Below are positions 1-12,883 of a DNA stretch of 64,000 bases, in pieces (within the stretch, counting starts at the first letter, position 1; every line of letters begins with the position of its first letter). The position numbers and the translations under genes are program-made. The notes beneath the pieces are model-generated. The model saw nothing but the letters and a program-made list of their open reading frames with translations. It was not told the DNA's origin and did not search any database. Source of the DNA: Cornus controversa (taxonomy: Eukaryota; Streptophyta; Magnoliopsida; Cornales; Cornaceae); assembly GCA_026545225.1 (NCBI GenBank), contig CM048852.1, positions 57,729,146-57,793,145 of the forward strand, in the 5' to 3' direction.

Positions 1-790
1 TGCATTCTTTACTATTGTAATATTCTCTTCTTGATTCATTATAGTGAAATTTTATCTCTCCATGGATGTAGTCCTAGTTTTGATGAACCATGTAAAATAT
101 TGTATTTTTATGTGTGTTTTTTTTGTGTTTTGCTTTTGTTGTACCAAACGAAAAGGGAGTATAATTTCTAATTACAAGTCGTATGAGAGCTAGGTTCGAC
201 TTGGAGATTAGAGTCGACAATTCATGCGAGGAGTTCGATAGTTGATTGATAGAAATCCATAAAACACAATAAAAAAATGACGATTGAGTTGATGATCTTC
301 AATTAAGGTAGAGAATTTGAGTCAAGTTGGAGATTGTTAGAAATTGTGTCTCAAATTTTCATTATAATTAAGTTTCTATTTTAAAGTTGTAATTTATTTG
401 GTAATTTCTTGTTAGACACATCTTATACTTTAAGTAATTGTACTCCTTGTCTAACAAGGAATTGAGTTTCTATAAATAGCTATTGAATTGATCGGAGAAG
501 GTAAAAAAAGAAAAAGAAGGCGTGTGATGTGAGGAGAGAAAAGAGTGTATAAGAATAGAGATATGTAGCCTCACTGAAAAAATATTTGCTTTAAGCCTAA
601 TTAAAAGAGCCGTGAGAGACGGGAGTAGTGAGTGTGCATTCTCTGCTATTGTAATATTATCTTTTTGATTCATTATAGTCAAATTTCATCTTTCTGTAGA
701 TGTAGCCATAATTTGGATGAATCACGTAAAATATTATGTTTTTATGTGCACTTATTTGTGTTGAAACGAGAAGGGGTATAATTCCCAACA
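1..790 (+). mobile_element. TRIM-like miniature LTR retroelement (5' LTR cut by window edge)
   Basis: Positions 1-173 resemble 635-790, so two copies of one LTR end are present. The complete downstream LTR runs 335-790 (456 bp), starting TGTTAGAAATTG and ending CCCAACA. It is preceded by AAGTTGGAGAT, which fits a copia polypurine tract. Only about 160 bp (174-334) separate the LTRs, and this stretch begins with CGTATGAGAGCTAGG, a decayed match to the initiator-Met-tRNA primer-binding site. No gag or pol coding is present. A tiny interior with only a primer site and purine tract is the TRIM architecture, though a deletion derivative of a longer copia element is also possible. The LTRs have clearly diverged, so the insertion is old. 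Confidence 0.7.
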
Positions 791-2197
<1,407 letters not shown>

Positions 2198-2730
2198 ATA
2201 TACTGTACACTTTGATCCAATTTTGTGGATCCAACTTGTTATGTAGTCCTAGAAGGTGTCTATATATACTGTCTAATTTTTTTGTAATTACATTTCGCTT
2301 TTCTCATCATAGCAAAAACCTGCAATACTAATAACGTAGTTCTAAATTTTGGGTGAAATTTATAAATTTGTGTCTTTCCTTGAGTGTTTGATTTTTTTTT
2401 TTGTTAATTTTCGCAACACATAATTGTGATGTCCGTGTGGGAAGCCGTCACACTTAGAGTTACTCGTGGGCAACAATTCTTTGAGGTTGGGAAGCATGAA
2501 ATGAGACTTTGACTTTCTTGAATAAAGATGAGGCTTCTGCAAATTCCTCACCAGTGTTTAATTTCCCTCTTCCATGGATGAGAGCTTTAACAAGAAGAGC
2601 CCCTTATAAATTATTATATATGTTCCGATTTAATTAACTTTTCACCCTCATTCTCAGTTCTGCATTGAATGACTTTCAACAGCCATATAAATTAAGCGTC
2701 CTGAAATGAAAATAGTGTTGTTAAACTTAG
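2198..2730. other. AT-rich spacer, no gene seen
   Basis: Sequence downstream of the glutamate dehydrogenase relic. Stops occur in all frames and no repeat was recognised. Confidence 0.4.
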
Positions 2731-3180
2731 GCAGATGTATAGAGGCACTAGTGGCTACTAATGTATTCACTTAATTTTATAAATTTTTTTTTAACATATA
2801 GTAAATACAATTTTTTGAGAGTTTAGAACTGGGAGGACCTATTAACTCTCGAGTGAAATACCCACTTAATTTTATAAAAAATAAATTAGAATTTGAGGTC
2901 TTGCATTCGTACCGAGTTATATAAATTCCTAACTACGTCCTTGGTTAAACTGATCTCCCGGGCCCAGAGGCGTAATTATGAATTTGTACAAGTGAGTACG
3001 AAATCAAAAGTTCGAGCCATAATTTATTTTTATAAACTAAGTGAGTACATCACTCGAGATTTAATAGGCCATCCCAATTTTAAACCCCAAACAATTATAT
3101 TTACTATATAATTTTTTTTTTATATAGAATTAAGAGGGTACTAATGTACCCACTTGTACCTCTTTAGCCACGGCACTGCC
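2731..3180. mobile_element. Two inverted relics of a CAGGGGCGTAG-type hAT MITE
   Basis: About 2735-2934 reads in one direction (GGCACTAGTGGCTACTAATG, then a CACTTAATTTTATAAA segment). About 2963-3180 reads in the opposite direction (TTGTACAAGTGAGTACG ending with GTACCCACTTGTACC). Both resemble the better preserved element at 59622-61033 (GTACAAGTGGGTACAAACG; CTTAATTTTATAAAAAATAA). Terminal repeats and target duplications are eroded. The head-to-head arrangement could reflect two insertions or an inverted duplication. Confidence 0.55.
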
Positions 3181-4299
3181 GGCCCCAACCATGGGAGCCA
3201 TATATATAAACTGTTTGGATACATAATCAACTGCTGTTTAAGATTTCTTTTTGATCCCTTTGTTTTGGCAAACAAACACTCCCATTTTGCTCCTACATTC
3301 CACTTTAGAAAGTTGAAGAGATGGATAGCAAAGCGTTGAGCTAACATTGTGGTGTTCAAGTACTAGTTGAAGAAAGAATGATGGATTGCGATTGTGCCTC
3401 TCTTTTTGATGTGTAATTTTACAAAACATCGGAAATTCTTTGAACATAGATAAAACACCATTTTTTATTAGTGTAGAATATCATAGAAAAAAGTGGTGGG
3501 ATTCCCAGAATTTCTGTAGTATTTAATAATTTTTCGATTTTGAAAACAGATAGGATTGTTCGAGTATCCAGATTGGCCCAACCAGAAAACATTAGAGTCA
3601 CAAAACTTGGCCCAAGCCATTACACCAATGGCCGAGGCTACCTTGGGTTTGAGGCGCGAGCTTGCCGATTGGCCTGGCCCTGGATGCTCCTTTGCTAGTT
3701 CTTTGTTACAATAAGAGATTGCGATTTGCGACAAGAAATTCTGAATTTCATGATATCGTCACCTTATGTTCAGTGGGTATTGAAAATTTGAAACCCAAAA
3801 AAAACACAAACCCCAATTATATTACATGGAAATTAAGATGTTTCAATTTAAGTCATTCTGCTTTTCATTTGGACAGTCCAGATTCATGGAATGATTCACC
3901 CAACGCTTGCTTGGTCAAGTTAGAATCAGACATGTATTTATGGGACCAAAACAAACCATTACTAATTAATAGATGAAGATATACTTGGGAATCAAGACCA
4001 CAAGTTGACCTTATACAAGTCAAGGATACCTATGAATGACGTACCAATTCAGATAAAATATTTACAATATATCTGATATAGAATTGGAAGAAAATTTATA
4101 ATATATTGGGTGAATTTAGACTTTGCGTGTTGTGCACGCACAATAAAATCCATCATGTGTATTATATACGCACGATCTAGATTCACCCAGTGTATTTACA
4201 CCAGGTGTATCTCCAATTCAAAACAGACAAAATTTTCTTTATATTTTGCTATCACTTTCTAAGTGTGACTGAACACAACTTAACACGAATGAACCAAAG
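3181..4299. other. Spacer without recognised gene
   Basis: Slightly less AT-rich than its surroundings around 3570-3700, where an 88-codon minus-strand frame exists. I recognise no domain, and the plus strand is also partly open there, so I do not call a gene. From 4080 to 4210 two short near-palindromic pieces with TGCACGCACAA and GTGTATTATATACG occur. Nothing else is supportable. Confidence 0.4.
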
Positions 4300-4581
4300 T
4301 TGGAAAAGGCCAAGTGTAACTTGGGTTCCGTGTCCAACAGTTTAAGCCAACAGGTAGTGTTGAATACTTATCCTTATATGTCCAATTTCTGTATCATTGT
4401 ACTGCTTACCCCTGAACTTGGACTCTATCCGAGTATATGTCCAAGTTCTTTATCATCGTGTTACTTACTCTTGAACTTAGACTTCATCCGAGTAGGCGCT
4501 TGGCGTAACACTCGCAGTGGACTTGGATCCTATCCGGCGCTTGGCGTGGAACTCGCAGTGAAACCACGCTGCTTACCCCTA

Positions 4582-4600
4582 AACTCGGACCACTTGACAG

Positions 4601-4642
<42 letters not shown>

Positions 4643-5165
4643 TTCTGTGTATCAGAAAGCTTTGAAAGGGCTTCATTTGAAGTTTCTTTTAGAAAATTAT
4701 GCAGAATCTAATTACTGACTTCAGTCCTAAATAAATATGAATGTTCCGATACTAAGCTTATCAAATTAAGCTCAAGCATGGGGTATTTACGAGAGTAAGT
4801 AAGGGTATAAAATAACAAAAGAGGAATGGACGAATTCTCATTTGTTATATATAGCGTTTTTTAATCATTATCATTACTAAAAGTCTAGGCTATCAATTAA
4901 TTAACATAAAATATCACGAATGGATCCATTCTCATCTGTTAGCTCAAATCGCTTTCGTTACAAGTTGGAAGAGACCAAGTCAGTAAGTAAATCCAGAAGC
5001 AACGCTGCATCTCTCCGGAATTAACTCCGACCACTTGACAGTAAAAAACTTTGAAAGGGCTTCAAATGAAGTAAAATTATGCGAGTCTAATTGCCGACTT
5101 CAGTCCTAAATAAATATGAATGTTCGATAATAAGATTATCAAATTAAGCTCAAGCATTAGATATT
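4582..5165 (+). repeat. Local direct duplication with (AT)n at the first copy
   Basis: The stretch CGGACCACTTGACAGT ... CTTTGAAAGGGCTTCA ... CTTCAGTCCTAAATAAATA ... AAATTAAGCTCAAGCAT occurs at about 4582-4795 and again at 5024-5165. In the first copy a (TA/AT)n run (4603-4640) interrupts the sequence just after CTTGACAGT. The second copy lacks that run, so the microsatellite grew after, or was lost since, the duplication. A shorter internal repeat (CGCTTGGCGTRACTCGCAGTG-like) lies just upstream, near 4498-4560. Confidence 0.75.
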
Positions 5166-5210
5166 TGTGATCACCAGTTGTATAGGATTTTCTTTTCCGG
5201 TTAATAATTA

Positions 5211-5470
5211 GGAGGTGATATTTGTACTCTTATTTTCTACAATTGCACTCCACTTATCTGTTTTTTTTAAATGAAATGATAAGAAAGTACTTAAACTACT
5301 TAATACATCATTCCTCATTTTATAATATCACAATTACCCTTTTATAAATTTTATACATCATCCCTTATATAAATTTGGTCAAAATATGAGAGATAAGGTA
5401 TGAATAAAAAATTAAAAGAAAGGCAAAGGCTAATCTTATCATTTCATATGATAAGGAGAAATGAATCATT
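5211..5470 (+). mobile_element. Truncated left end of a GGAGGYGATATT Mutator-like element
   Basis: Begins GGAGGTGATATTTGTACTC and continues with TTGCACTCCACTT, then an A-rich segment with ATGATAAGAAAG and CATCATTCCTCATTTTATAA. The same order occurs in the element starting at 45368. No matching inverted right end was found downstream, so this is a relic. The right limit is approximate. Confidence 0.55.
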
Positions 5471-6904
5471 TCATATTTTTATTAGTGAGAACTCAGTAGC
5501 TTTTTCAAAGAAGGGCAATTTTGGCACTAAATCAAAGATTTTCTAACGGAGATACCATGATTTTTTTGGCCAAACTTCATGAAAGATTGACCATAACTTT
5601 GACCAAATTTTAATCTGAAGATAAAAAGTGAGAACCTCACGAATTTGAGAGTAATCTACTTATATATAATATAAATAGATTGGAGATGCAATTGGACTAA
5701 GGATCCATCAATGTTAGCATTACAACACACAAAAACACAAGAGGGGGAGAAAACAACTTGTGATTTGGAATTCCAAATTGAAATTTATGGTTGGTGGCTT
5801 TTAGATGCCTCTCAAATAAAAAAAAAAAAAAAAACTCATGAGAAGCAATAGAGTGTGGAGACAGAGCGTCAAAAATTAGAAAAAGCTGAATAAAAGAATG
5901 TGAACATGTTTTTCATGAAAAGTAATACTTCCAAATGGTCCTGGACAGATAAATTCAAGAAGTACTCTAGACTCGTGAGGAATCTGGCCTCTGAAAAAAG
6001 CTGATATGTCACATTACAGATGAGTCCAAAATAAAAATAAAATAAAAGTGTAATTTCCTTCGAGTCATGACTTGGCCTTTTGTTTTGGTTGAATAATTGA
6101 TTCCATAAGAATTATTTTTGAATTATTTTTTTTCTTTGGAATTATAAGAAACAGAAAAATATAGTAGAGGGTGAAACACTGAAGCCCAACCCAAACACAA
6201 ATGAGAACCACAAGAAAACAACTATGGCCATGAGTCATGTTACAGAGCTTGGCCATGAAATACACGTTTTGCTTTCTGTCAAAAGACAAAGTAATAAACA
6301 TTTTTCTTATAGATTTACAGTGTATGTTGTATACGTACGTTTTGCTAGTCTGTTTAAAAATTCAAACACCTCTTACACTGTTTTAATACAAATATTCAGA
6401 AAGTGTTTTGTTTCATTTGTAGTGTAATTCGGTTTATTTTTTTTTTACAAACAAGCAACAGAAGAACTGTAAATTTAATGTTCTAATAAGCAAATAATTT
6501 TGATGCAGTCTTTAAATAAGTAATCAATACACAGAATATAATTTTAATGTCTTAATTGAGAAATTTATTGCTCTAAGAGTAATTGCAAGCCCTAGTTATG
6601 TGGTCAAATTTCTTTTGTATTCCTAAATTTGAACTTAAACGTATAACTCTTGCAAAATGATATTTTTACCGAAATGGTGAAACAAATGGAAACCAATGGC
6701 TGCGCTAGAGTTTTTGTTCCATCATTTCGGTGAAAGTAAGAAAGTTCGAGGTTAAGAGAAGATGACCAATATTAGTTAATAAAAAATGATAAAAGCTTCT
6801 GTTACTTTTTACAACTTCCGACTGATGTGATAATGAACTAAACGCTTCAAAAAGAGAAATTTTATCCTAATAATTACTATTGTGTAAAAGTATAATAAAT
6901 TAAT
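5471..6904. other. AT-rich spacer, no gene seen
   Basis: AT-rich with a poly(A) run near 5818-5835. Short frames of 67-78 codons exist around 6065-6427 on both strands, but they overlap each other and resemble nothing known. Confidence 0.4.
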
Positions 6905-8081
6905 GGAAGCTGATATTGGCACTCCACTAATATCCTCTGGCACTCCACTCCTATATTTTTGTAATGTAAAATTATAAAAGTGGTAATATGTTATACCATT
7001 TTAGATTCTTATATTTTTAGTACCCTAATTGTCCTTCTAATTCAAGACTCAATTTTAATTTTATTTTATTTTTCTTAAAAAAATGTTTTTCAAATTTTTT
7101 ACTTTAGGTTTACAGTATAACAATCTATTTATTATCACCCAAATACTATAATTTAGACATTTTTCAATTAAAACTTGTTGTTCGTGTCCCTATCATATAT
7201 AACTCAAAGAATCCAAAATTTGAAATATTCTATTTTTACTCACCAAACGTGTAATTTATTTTCCATGTGTCTTATTTATAAAATAACATAAATTAAAATT
7301 TTGAAACATATCATCAATTTGTGAACAAACAAAATAGAAAGGAAGGAGGAGAAAATAAAAAGCAAACGAAGAAAAATATCATATTAATTTTTTTATTTTT
7401 ATCTTTTGAAATTTTGGTGCAAAGGTTCCTTAGTTAAATTAAGACAACTACAATTGAAAAAATATTTCATAAAGTCATGTTTTTCTCTTTTCATCTTTTA
7501 ATTTCTAAAAGTTCTCTATGAAAATAAAAAAGATTTTCTTAGTTTTCTTAAAGAACTATATATCATAATTTTTATTCAAGTGAAATTAAACTTTCTTTTG
7601 ATTTTAAATATAATTAATTTTTTTTCAAATAGGTTTTATTCATTGATATAATGTTTGTTTCCAACTCAAATACATTTTTAATATTTCTCTAGGTAATCTA
7701 TTATTAACAACTTCTTCCCAACTTATCTAATCATGTAACTTTTATTATCCGAATCACATATATTTGATTGATACTCTCTAAATTATTATATTGAATCCTA
7801 AACTTTTTTACTTCTAAAATAAATATTGATAAATTGATTCAACATGAAAAAATAATATTTTTAAAATCAACTAAAAAGTATTTTCACACCAAAAAAGAAC
7901 GTGAGAGAGAAGTTGCAATTTGGAGTTAAGAATTCCAACATTATCAAATAAGGACAATTAAGGTATTAAAAATATAAGAATCAAATATTGTATAGTAGAT
8001 GGACACCTTTGTAATTGTACTTTATAAAAAGATGGAAGTGGAGTGCCAGGGAATATTGGTGGAGTGCCAATATCAGCTCCC
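6905..8081. mobile_element. Non-autonomous Mutator-like element, 1,177 bp
   Basis: The left end GGAAGCTGATATTGGCACTC and the inverted right end (reverse complement GGGAGCTGATATTGGCACTC) form terminal inverted repeats. Similarity continues inward through a second TGGCACTCCACT block, about 50 bp in all. The element is flanked by a perfect 9-bp duplication, TAAATTAAT, at 6896-6904 and 8082-8090. A 9-bp target duplication with long TIRs is the Mutator-like signature. The interior is AT-rich with no transposase frame, so movement would have needed an enzyme from elsewhere. Confidence 0.85.
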
Positions 8082-8091
8082 TAAATTAATC

Positions 8092-8349
8092 AATCAATAT
8101 TAAAAATGACTTATGTAAGTAACTCTTCATTAAAAAAATCGAGAAGCATGAAAGACAAAAAAAAGTAAAAATAAAAGCATAAAACATATATATATAAAAA
8201 TAAAAAAAATCTGCACACTTTAAATAGTAATACAAATATAAATATAGATATTTGGATGGTGTGGGTATATATATGCTTTGTGAAACACATTTGTAGAAGT
8301 TTTTTATGAAATTTGTGGGGACTCTTTTTGTGAATGTCATTCCAGATCA
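8092..8349 (+). repeat. Extra partial copy of the A/B duplication segment
   Basis: TCAATATTAAAAATGACTTA ... GTAACTCTTCATT ... TTTGGATGGTGTGG ... ATGAAATTTGTGGGGA matches 10440-10736 in copy A and 18670-18972 in copy B, with more divergence than A has from B. It therefore reflects an older duplication. The Mutator-like element at 6905-8081 inserted at its left edge. The following 8350-8593 has no match and no recognised gene. Confidence 0.75.
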
Positions 8350-9415
8350 CTCATTTTACTGGACACTTTATTGGAGTCTTCAAAAAATCATGCACATTGT
8401 GGACACTGTTTGGGTTAAAAGAAAATACAGCAAGCATGTGGGGACGGTCCTTTTTGAATCATGTTATAGTCGCTGCACGTTTTGTTCTCCATCAAAAGAA
8501 GAGAGAAAAGCAACTCCCCGCTTATTACGTCTTTTTGCTTTTGGTTAAAATAAAAACAGCATGCAAGTGGGACCCCTCCCCTCCCACTAGCTAGAAAATG
8601 GACATGCACGTATAGTGATAGTGATGGTGTTTCAATTTTGAAATGATGGAAGCTATTGCATGCGAGGTTGGTACGTAGTCATTTTCACACGCATTATCTT
8701 TATCGGGTGAGAATTCCCTTCGCTCCTCTCGTAATCACATTTGTTATTGTTATTAATAGGAACTCACGTTATTCTTATACGTAATACAAATTATTAATAA
8801 TTTATGTTATTAAAATAAATGATATTGAATAAAGTTGATATCATTCATTTTAATAATATGAGTTAACACAAATAGTTACAAATGTTATTGCTGTTATTAC
8901 ATATGTCGGTTGGAAAGAATTTTTACTCCCATCTTTCAAGTAATAACTTTGTGGCTTTGCTATTTTCAACATTTCCAATTATATTAATGCATTTCATTGT
9001 TTTATGTATTTAGAGTTCTAATATGAAGAGAAGTCTAAGACAACAAAAGATACTAATATATCAGTACAAAAATTACAGAATGATTTATGCAAGTAGCTCT
9101 TTGTCAAAAAACAAAAACACTAAGAAGCCTAAAAGACAAAGAAATTAATAATAAATAATTTATCATAAAAGTATAATAAATCAATAAATTTTATGTAACT
9201 AAGCTTAAAAGGCAAAGAAAAAATAAATTAATAATTTCACATGAAATGATATTATAAATCAACATTAAAAAAATAATCTCGGTAAGTAGCTCTTCATTGA
9301 AAATCGAGAAGCCTAAAGATAGAAAAATAATAAATCAATATTAATATAACATTGAAAATGATTATAAATCAGTTCATTAACATAAAATTTAACATTTAAA
9401 ATTGATTTATGCAAG

Positions 9416-9916
9416 CGAAGTGACTATAATTCCTTACTAGTTAAGGAAGAAAACTAAGAAGAAGAAGAAATTGTCTCACTCTAGTCCTTACTCTCTTAGT
9501 CACTATCTTTTATATCTAATAGAGTAGTGTTTTCCTCTATTTCTTTTAACGAAGAGTGTTGTCAAGAGGCTATCGTTGATTCCTTGCTAAGGTAGAAAGC
9601 TAAGAAAAAGAGGTCTTTCTCAATTACTTACTCTCATAAGTCACTCCCTATACTTCTACAAGAGTAACACCTTCTTCTTTTACTTTTTATAAATAATGGC
9701 ATGGAGTGAAGAGGGTATAGCTCCCTACTAGTTAAGGTATTATTCTTGAAAGTAACTACCCTTACATCTAACAAAGTAATGCTTTTCTCCCCTCTTCTTA
9801 ATAAAGAGTGCAATCAAGGGGCTATAGTCACTTACTAGCTAAGGTAGAAAGCTAGGGGCTAGATGTTTTTCTTCCAAACTTATTCCCGTAAGTCACACCC
9901 ATTACATCTATAATAT
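9416..9916 (+). repeat. Degenerate tandem repeat, about four units of 110-150 bp
   Basis: Related blocks share CTTACTAGTTAAGG(TAGAAAGCTA), then TTACTCTCNTAAGTCACTNNC, then an ACNTCTANNAGAGTAANGC segment, then CTTCTTNNTAANGAGTG. The CCTTACTAGTTAAGG-type anchors fall near 9432, 9582, 9722 and 9830. The array is repeated in copy B at about 17715-18205. There are no open frames of note. Confidence 0.65.
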
Positions 9917-9917
9917 T

Positions 9918-10293
9918 GCATTTGGTACGCAACAATGGAATAGAATGAAATGTCAATATTACTTTTTTAGATACATTCATTTGTTTGGTAAGAAAAACTA
10001 AAGTGAGAATGACCATTCTGCGTCATTCACTTGTAATGAAAAAGAATGAAAAATTCATTCCACTACTCAACCTATGGAATGGCCATTCCATTCCCAATAA
10101 ACATTAAAAAATAAAATCTAGTTACCAAAAATAATGTAATCATCATTCCATTCCTGTATCATTTCATATTTGAAACCAAACAATAGAATGTGAATGACCA
10201 TTCTATTCTATTCCATTCCATTCCATTCACATTCTCATTTCATTCTCACTTTAATGGAATGCTCATTCCATTCCATTCTTGCGTACCAAATGC
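9918..10293. mobile_element. GGAATG-rich MITE with GCATTTGGTACGCAA ends (copy A)
   Basis: Starts GCATTTGGTACGCAACAATG and ends with the inverse, TTGCGTACCAAATGC. The interior is rich in alternating GGAATG and CATTCC words. The superfamily is uncertain: the TTTGGTAYGC core resembles PIF/Harbinger-type MITEs, but I see no clear 3-bp duplication. It was present before the A/B duplication because copy B has it at the same place. Confidence 0.7.
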
Positions 10294-12337
10294 AGCATAA
10301 GAGTAATGTCTTCCAAGAGAAAAAAAATCCAATACAAAAATTAAAAAATGATTTATGTAAGTAACTCTTTATTAAAAAAATGAGAAGCTTAAAAGAAATA
10401 TAAAAAATAGATCAATAATTTAAAATTTAAAAATATAATAAATCAATATTAAAAATGACTTATGTAAGTAACTCTTCATTAAAAAATCTAGAAGCCTAAA
10501 AGACCAAAAAAAAAAAAAACAATAAATTATCATTTAAAAAGTGACTTGCGAAAGTAAAAAGTATAAAAAAGTAGGAGTATATAAAGATAAAAAATCTACC
10601 CACTTTAAATAGTAGTATAGATATAAATATAGATATTTGGATGGTGTGGCTATATATATGCTTTTTGAAACACATTTATAGAAGCTTTTTATGAAATTTG
10701 TGGGGAGCCCTTTTTGTGGTTGTCCTTCCAGATCATGGGATCCATTAGGTAGGATGATATTTTGTGACTACAAAATGAAGAAGAAAGAAGAAATAGAGAA
10801 AAGAAAAAAAATGTTCTCTTTCAGACATTCTTGTGTAAGAATAGGGACTTCATCTGTTTAGTTTCATTGTACTGATCAAAAAGAGAAAAAGAAAATAAGA
10901 TAAAGCAATTTTTTTTTGAGACATAGATGAGAGCTAAGTAATTTTTCAAATTCAGATTTTAAAATTATTTTGTTTGGTTCTAAATTCTCCATCGCGAGTA
11001 GTAAATATTTAGGATTTTTTTTTTCCACAAAGCAAAAGGAAAACCATGTATTTCAGTAATGTAAATAAACAAAATGTGCATAACATATGTTAAAATATAG
11101 CAATCCTCATTGAATCTTTCAAGGCAGTAAGGCACTCCAAATCGTTGGTTTGATTGATGAATTCTTGGTTGAATTCTCCTTTAATTCCGGGTTCTAGTAC
11201 TTCAACACCACTTGCGTTCACAGTGCTTGTCAAATTTCTACAAGTTGTCCCCGCTATCAATTATTTAAGCAAAGCAAAAGTCGAAATGACTAAAGGGAAG
11301 TACACTTGTTTTTTTATTTGGACTTATTTATAAATTATACTAAAACTCTATTACTTGTTGAATTTATCTGTCTGGTTCCCATTTGGAAATATTCCATGGT
11401 TGTCACATTCCTACAAGTGGCCCCCGCAATCACTTATAATGTCGTCCTAAAAAATATTTACTACAAGGGCAACGTAATACACCAAGCCTTTATTATTGTG
11501 ATTCCTGTCAATAATTAAAGAGGGAAACAAAAAATTGGTTGCTAACACGTTTTGTCACTTTGGAGACTCGAACGCTGTCCTCTCACATTGAAAACCACAA
11601 GTGATATTAGATTAGATTACAGTTTTTGGTAGTTGTCAATAGATATCTTGTGTGAGCCCTCTTACTTAAAAATGGACAATCACCGTGTGTTTGAATTTCA
11701 TGTGTTTCCGGTATAGAATTAGATTTAGAGAAAAAAGATTCAGTGTTATTATTAGTCTTATGATTTAATCACGTGACTAGGAACGTAACTTAGTGGCAGA
11801 GATAATAGTTCAAGTACTTCTTCCTAAAAACAATCTGTTCTATAAAACTTTATATTATTTCATAAAATTAAGTTCAATTATCAACTGATTTCCATTCTAG
11901 GAGTTCAATTTATCGATTCAAATGTGTAAGTCAAGCGATTAAACACTTCAAAATTATATCAAAAATTTGTAAGAACTAAAATGATAACTAAAATAGGCAA
12001 GAATCACAATAGGCAGAGACGAAACCATGATTTCATTTCGGGAGACGCAAATGAAATAATAATAAAAAAACTAAACAATTGTGGTATATCTAATAAAGGA
12101 TGGTGTGGTGGTTGTGTTGGTTACATATACAATGGTATTTTAATATACAATATTGAGTCAACTAATATTGGCACGTTGGTTTGATTATTTTGGCCACGTA
12201 AATCAACCCACGTATTACATTAAGACTATACAATATGTTTCTTTTTTGAAAATCATAGCAAATTTGTAAAAATCATTCGTATTTAATTACTTGAAAATGG
12301 AGTTTGGTGCAATATTATATATATTGGATTAATGTTA

Positions 12338-12849
12338 TGATGTAGGACAATTGGCTTTGGAGTTTGAAGAAGAGATTGACCGAAAATTGGCAAAACGCAC
12401 TGGTCTGAAGAAACGGGCATAACTTTTTGCTCTCGGTTGTCAGAATAACTATTATAATATGTTTTCGAAAAGGGGATTGACCGCTCTATACGACCCAACC
12501 AGGGTGGAACCCGGTTGAGATCGTTTTTATCCTCAAATTCACACTCTAAGGCGGTCTGGCGGGAGGTTCAAGTTTTAGTGTTTTCTTTCCTTTTTCGTTT
12601 TCTTTGGAAATAGATTTTCTTTTTCTATTAGGATTAGAATTTCAGCAAGTTTCCTTTATTTTTTAGGTTTCCTAGTACTGTTAGGATTATGATTTCTCTA
12701 TTATAAATATATGTACTGCCATAGGGTAGAGATCAATCAATTTATCAATAAAGTTTTACTTTGGTTTACAATTAATTGTGCTGGTGGATTCTAGTTTCTG
12801 TGTTCTTAGGGTTTACGCTGGTAACCCCTTATACTTCCTTTCAGCGTCA
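12338..12849 (+). repeat. 5' LTR of the Ty3/gypsy element
   Basis: Begins TGATGTAGGACAATTGG exactly where A/B homology stops, and ends CAGCGTCA just before the primer-binding site CTAGTATCAGAGCC (12851-12864, initiator-Met-tRNA type). It carries a TATA box (12702-12709) and an AATAAA signal (12748-12753), consistent with U3-R-U5 order. Length is 512 bp. No 3' LTR is present in the window. Confidence 0.85.
12702..12709 (+). promoter_or_regulatory. TATA box of gypsy LTR
   Basis: TATAAATA inside the LTR, about 45 bp upstream of AATAAA at 12748. The placement fits the U3/R junction of a retrotransposon promoter. Activity is unknown. Confidence 0.6.
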
Positions 12850-12883
12850 ACTAGTATCAGAGCCTAAGGATTTGCCTTGTACG

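Larger units (their letters stand above)
8594..12337 (+). repeat. Direct duplication, copy A
   Basis: Matches copy B (16890-20983) from AAATGGACATGCACGTATAG to TTGGATTAATGTTA at high identity over about 3.7 kb. Differences from B are a replaced stretch at about 11115-11140 (B has some 200 bp more), absence of the 211-bp MITE found in B at 19874, and scattered substitutions and small indels. No gene was recognised inside; short frames such as 11306-11518 show no known domain. The right border coincides exactly with the start of a gypsy LTR. Confidence 0.9.

Noticed and set aside
3468..3734. 88-codon minus-strand frame with KPKVASAIGVMAWAKF
   Set aside because: Looks somewhat protein-like, but no family is recognisable, the opposite strand is also partly open, and no promoter or exon partners are seen.
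4300..4665. 121-codon plus-strand frame
   Set aside because: It covers short internal repeats and an (AT)n run, and there is no similarity to known proteins.
8306..8609. Overlapping frames on both strands near 8.3-8.6 kb
   Set aside because: Three overlapping short frames on two strands without domain, in a stretch that is partly a duplicated non-coding segment.
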